Shown: positions 4,845 to 7,697 of the stretch, in pieces
Position numbering within the stretch: position 1 is the first letter of the stretch
Layout: every line of letters begins with the position of its first letter
Assembly (NCBI GenBank): GCA_041590075.1
Contig: JBFHUL010000118.1
Location: forward strand, 1-7,697
Length of the DNA: 7,697 nucleotides
Direction of reading: 5' to 3'
Source: PZPK01 sp041590075
Lineage (GTDB): Bacteria > Pseudomonadota > Gammaproteobacteria > Pseudomonadales > Oleiphilaceae
Program-made: the position numbers and the translations under genes
The notes under the pieces: model-generated
The model's database searches: none
What the model was told of the DNA's origin: nothing
The model's input: only the letters and a program-made list of their open reading frames with translations

Positions 4845-7217
4845 ATGAACGATCATCACAACACGCATTCTCTATACGAACAATTCCGGCTGGCACGGCT
4901 CCAACGGCTGGGTATTCTTGATACCCCGCCTGAAGAGCGCTTCGACCGTATCACCGCCATTGCACGTGAAGTGTATGGTGTTGAAATCGCACTGGTTTCA
5001 CTGGTGGATGAAAAACGCCAGTGGTTTAAGTCGGCGCAGGGCGTAGATGTGTGCGCGACAGAGCGTGCAGTAGCGGTGTGCGATCATGCCATCCGACAGG
5101 ATGATGTGTTTGTGGTACCCGATGCCTCGCAAGACGAGCGCTTCGCAAACAATCCTTTAGTCACCGGCCCGTTGCACTTGCGCTTTTATGCCGGTATGCC
5201 CATCCGTGAACCTACGGGTTTCAAGGTGGGTACCTTGTGCGTGATCGACAAGCAGCCCCGGCACTTCGATGCAAAAGAGTTCGAAACGCTCAAACATCTT
5301 GCCCGTATGGTGGAATCAGAGATCGAACGCAGTTTTGGTCTTGATGACTGCCGCGTCGAACTCGATCAGGGCAAACTGAACAGAGCCATTCAACGGGCGC
5401 AGAATCTGGTGCTGGGGGCAGGCAGCAACGAGGATACCTTTCAGATTCTGTTGAACGATTTGATGAGCCTGACGGGTGCCGAGTTTGGCTTGATCACGCA
5501 CATGCGAGCGCGGGCGGAGGATAAACCCTCGATGAATGTGCTGGCGATGTCCGACATGGACTGCTTTCCGGTGGGCAACGCGCTCACGGAGCTCATTCAG
5601 CGATCGGGCATCGATGCTGAGGAAGGTCTGGCCGACGCCGCCGCGCTGGATAGCCGGTTGCGACGCCTGCTGGTACCGGAAGAGGGCAACAAAACATTTC
5701 CCAGCGGCCCTGCCATCCTGTCGATGCCGGTGGTGCTGTCGGGCGAATTTGCCGGTTTGGTATGCTTGATGTTTGGCCGCCCGGCGGTAGACCCCGGCCT
5801 GGAAGAACCCTTATCACCATTGTTGCATACCGTAGGCATTCTGATTGAGCGTATTCGACTCAGACAGGAGCAAATGCTGGGGTGGCAGAAAATGCAGCGC
5901 AGCGTTCAGCGCGATGCCTTGACGGGTCTGCTGAATCGAAGGGGCCTGGCGGAAGCCTTGGACAAATTTGTGCAGGCGCGCGCTGATCGCCCCTTATGTT
6001 TGTGCTTATACGTGCTCGATGTGGATAATTTTGCCGTGCTCAATCAGGAGAATGGGCGTGAGGCGGGCGATATGGCCCTCAAACATTTGGCACGCAAACT
6101 CAGCGCGTTGGACCCCGAACGTTGTCTGGTGGGGCGCATTGGCGGCGATGAATTCGTGTTGCTGGTGAAGAACGACGCCGAGGCGAATCTGTTTCCAAAC
6201 ATTCAGGCCATGCTGGCCGAAGGGGTGAATGGCATGCGCATTGAAGTAAGCGTGGGCACCTCACTGTACCCTCAGGATTCAAAAGATCCGGAGCAATTGC
6301 TGCGCTTCGCCCACAAGGCGCTGTTCAAGGCAAAGGAGACGGGCAAAAACAGGTGTGAACATTTCGACCTGAAAGAGCATGAAAGCGTGCGTGATATTGT
6401 GGCCTTGCGCGAGGCCGTCACGCGGGGTCTGGAACAGGATGAGTTTGTACTGTTTTACCAGCCCAAGATCGCTTTGCAGACGCAAGAGGTAAACGGCTTT
6501 GAGGCCCTGATTCGCTGGCAGCACCCGGAACGGGGATTGATCATGCCCGACCAGTTCCTGCCCGCCGTGCAGCATACGGAGCTCGATACCCATATTGGTC
6601 TGTTCGTGCTCGATACGGCAGTGGACACGCTGAAGCTGTTCGCGCTGCAGGGCGTGCCCTATGGTGTGAGTATTAATATCAGCCCCCAGCAGTTTTTGAG
6701 TCGTGGTTTTGTCGATCACCTCGAAGCGGTGCTGTCACCCCTTGATGCCTCAATAAGGCAGCGATTAACGCTCGAAATTATCGAAACCGCAGCCATCGAC
6801 GATAACGCCGCGGCTCAGATGGTGATCCGCGCATGTCAGAACCTGGGCGTGCAGGTGTCGCTGGATGATTTTGGCACGGGCTTCTCGTCGCTGAGTTACT
6901 TCCGCGAGTTGCCTATGAATGAAGTCAAGATCGACCGCACCTTCGTCTTCAATCTGCTCACGGTGCCCGAAGACGCCATGATCGTTGAATCGGTGATCGA
7001 CTTGTGCCGCCGGTTCAACCGAATCGTGGTTGCAGAGGGCATTGAATCGGCAGAACATGCCCAGCGCCTGCGCGAACTGGGCTGCCACGTGGGGCAGGGC
7101 TACCACTACAGCAAAGCCTTGCCGCTGGCCCAGGCCCTTGGCTGGGCCGAGCAGTATGCTGCGAATTTGAGTGCGAATGATGACGCTGCGCCGCTTCCGC
7201 AATCCGGAGTCTGTTGA
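4845..7217 (+). CDS. GAF-GGDEF-EAL c-di-GMP turnover protein
   Basis: This 790-residue cytoplasmic protein begins with a well-conserved GAF domain (about 15-162; LGILDTPPEERFDRI, VSLVDEKRQWFKS, FYAGMPI, GTLCVID). Residues about 180-340 probably form a second, divergent GAF domain. The GGDEF domain (about 355-508) opens with DALTGLLNRRG and keeps GGDEF at 433-437, D392, N400 and D409, but the usual lysine after DxDxF is A397 and the I-site RxxD is replaced by PERC. The EAL domain (about 515-770) looks fully equipped: E553 in FEALIRW, N611 in SINIS, E644, D674/D675 in LDDFGTG, K695 in VKIDR, E731 in VAEGIES and Q751. Phosphodiesterase activity is therefore likely; cyclase activity is possible but less sure. 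ATG 4845 has GAGG five bases upstream (4836-4839). It is the probable output end of the operon, 46 bases after the receiver gene. Confidence 0.94.
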   Translation: MNDHHNTHSLYEQFRLARLQRLGILDTPPEERFDRITAIAREVYGVEIALVSLVDEKRQWFKSAQGVDVCATERAVAVCDHAIRQDDVFVVPDASQDERFANNPLVTGPLHLRFYAGMPIREPTGFKVGTLCVIDKQPRHFDAKEFETLKHLARMVESEIERSFGLDDCRVELDQGKLNRAIQRAQNLVLGAGSNEDTFQILLNDLMSLTGAEFGLITHMRARAEDKPSMNVLAMSDMDCFPVGNALTELIQRSGIDAEEGLADAAALDSRLRRLLVPEEGNKTFPSGPAILSMPVVLSGEFAGLVCLMFGRPAVDPGLEEPLSPLLHTVGILIERIRLRQEQMLGWQKMQRSVQRDALTGLLNRRGLAEALDKFVQARADRPLCLCLYVLDVDNFAVLNQENGREAGDMALKHLARKLSALDPERCLVGRIGGDEFVLLVKNDAEANLFPNIQAMLAEGVNGMRIEVSVGTSLYPQDSKDPEQLLRFAHKALFKAKETGKNRCEHFDLKEHESVRDIVALREAVTRGLEQDEFVLFYQPKIALQTQEVNGFEALIRWQHPERGLIMPDQFLPAVQHTELDTHIGLFVLDTAVDTLKLFALQGVPYGVSINISPQQFLSRGFVDHLEAVLSPLDASIRQRLTLEIIETAAIDDNAAAQMVIRACQNLGVQVSLDDFGTGFSSLSYFRELPMNEVKIDRTFVFNLLTVPEDAMIVESVIDLCRRFNRIVVAEGIESAEHAQRLRELGCHVGQGYHYSKALPLAQALGWAEQYAANLSANDDAAPLPQSGVC

Positions 7218-7254
7218 GTGCACTACTCGGCCTGTTTTCCCGGCCCAATGCTTT

Positions 7255-7279
7255 CCGGCGCGTGATGGTGACGCGCCGG
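7255..7279. terminator. GC-rich hairpin between convergent genes, possible bidirectional terminator
   Basis: A perfect 9-bp inverted repeat, CCGGCGCGT (7255-7263) and ACGCGCCGG (7271-7279), flanks a 7-base loop in the 75-base gap between two converging genes. The position and stem strength suit a transcription terminator for both strands. Neither strand has a T tract after the stem, so it is not a classical intrinsic terminator; it may act as an mRNA 3'-end stabiliser or with Rho. Confidence 0.5.
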
Positions 7280-7292
7280 GCAGTGAGGGCGG

Positions 7293-7697
7293 CTAGTCGG
7301 CGATCACGTTAATACCGAAGTAGGTGGTCGTGCCACTCACTTCGTTGCCTACGATCAGCATGGCCGCGCCGTTCGGGCTGTTGTCGGCGCTCACAAATTT
7401 GATCGATTCCGGCCCGAGATCACCTACCTGCGCAAGATTGCTTTCGACATCGCTGATGCTGAAGTCACGTTCGTTCACGTATTGGACAAACTGCGCGGAT
7501 TCCGGTGTGGTGACGTCGTACACCATGATGCCGCCTACGCGCTCCAGGCCAATAAACGCATAGGTACGCCCGGCGATGCTGCCAATTTCAATGGCTTCCG
7601 GTTCCGGACCTTTGTCATCCGAACGGTCGTCACCGTCGTTATCGTCATTGCTGGCATTGAAGTGACTGCCCAGACGATTGGCGGTGATCACTTCAAA
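7293..7697 (-). CDS. Choice-of-anchor I domain protein, C-terminal part (5' end outside window)
   Basis: This is the last 134 codons of a gene read on the minus strand; the frame is still open at the window edge, so the start lies beyond it. The sequence matches the C-terminal end of the choice-of-anchor I family: an acidic, probably calcium-binding stretch NDDNDGDDRSDDKGPEPE (residues about 17-34 of the fragment), GRTYAFIGLERVGGIMVYDV (43-62), GDLGPESIKFV (92-102), SPNG and LIVGNEVSGTTTYFGINV. Such proteins are beta-propeller-like, usually large, secreted or surface-attached, and of poorly defined function, sometimes annotated as alkaline-phosphatase-like. No C-terminal sorting tail follows the domain. 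The gene converges on the stressosome operon and shows no functional link to it. Family assignment is from memory of the motif pattern. Confidence 0.8.
   Translation of the reverse strand, partial: FEVITANRLGSHFNASNDDNDGDDRSDDKGPEPEAIEIGSIAGRTYAFIGLERVGGIMVYDVTTPESAQFVQYVNERDFSISDVESNLAQVGDLGPESIKFVSADNSPNGAAMLIVGNEVSGTTTYFGINVIAD

Noticed and set aside
4820..4849. Perfect TTGACA (4820-4825) with a TATGAA 18 bases downstream, as a promoter for the GGDEF-EAL gene
   Set aside because: The putative -10 overlaps the start codon at 4845, so a transcript would begin inside the gene after its ATG and its ribosome site.
7228..7245. GGCC repeats around TGTTTTCCC downstream of the GGDEF-EAL gene as a second hairpin
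   Set aside because: Only four base pairs can form and they do not extend; the stem at 7255-7279 is much stronger.

Overview
The window looks like chromosomal DNA of a gammaproteobacterium, possibly marine. It has moderate GC, tightly packed genes with Shine-Dalgarno sites, and a gene order that resembles the stressosome clusters known from Vibrio and relatives. The genus cannot be read from the sequence. No mobile element, RNA gene, CRISPR array or long non-coding stretch is visible; the longest gap between genes is about 75 bases.

Layout: the 3' end of a methyl-accepting-chemotaxis-like gene (1-264) is followed 26 bases later by a same-strand block of eight genes. These are rsbR (scaffold and sensor, STAS), rsbS (STAS core), rsbT (switch serine kinase), a second RsbT-like GHKL kinase, rsbX (PP2C/SpoIIE-type phosphatase), a PAS histidine kinase, a stand-alone receiver, and a GAF-GGDEF-EAL protein. 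The first seven are separated by 17 bases or fewer or overlap, so they are very probably one translationally coupled operon. The GGDEF-EAL gene follows after 46 bases and probably belongs to it. The block ends at a GC-rich hairpin. Beyond it, on the opposite strand, is the 3' part of a gene for a probable secreted choice-of-anchor I protein (7293-7697).

Likely working model, mostly inference from family knowledge. RsbR and RsbS form the megadalton stressosome that holds RsbT. Stress lets RsbT phosphorylate the conserved Thr/Ser of RsbR and RsbS and leave the complex, and RsbX resets it. In Bacillus, freed RsbT binds the N-terminal domain of RsbU and starts the RsbV/RsbW/sigma-B cascade. No rsbU, rsbV, rsbW or sigma gene is present here. 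Instead the histidine kinase starts with a domain that resembles the RsbT-binding domain of RsbU, so released RsbT could control the kinase, then the receiver, and finally c-di-GMP turnover by the GGDEF-EAL protein.

Most noteworthy points: the RsbU-like domain fused to a histidine kinase, the second complete RsbT-like kinase between rsbT and rsbX, an RsbR sensor domain that looks RsbRD-like rather than heme-globin-like, an intact EAL joined to a GGDEF without an I-site, and an eight-cytosine run near the start of the histidine kinase gene.
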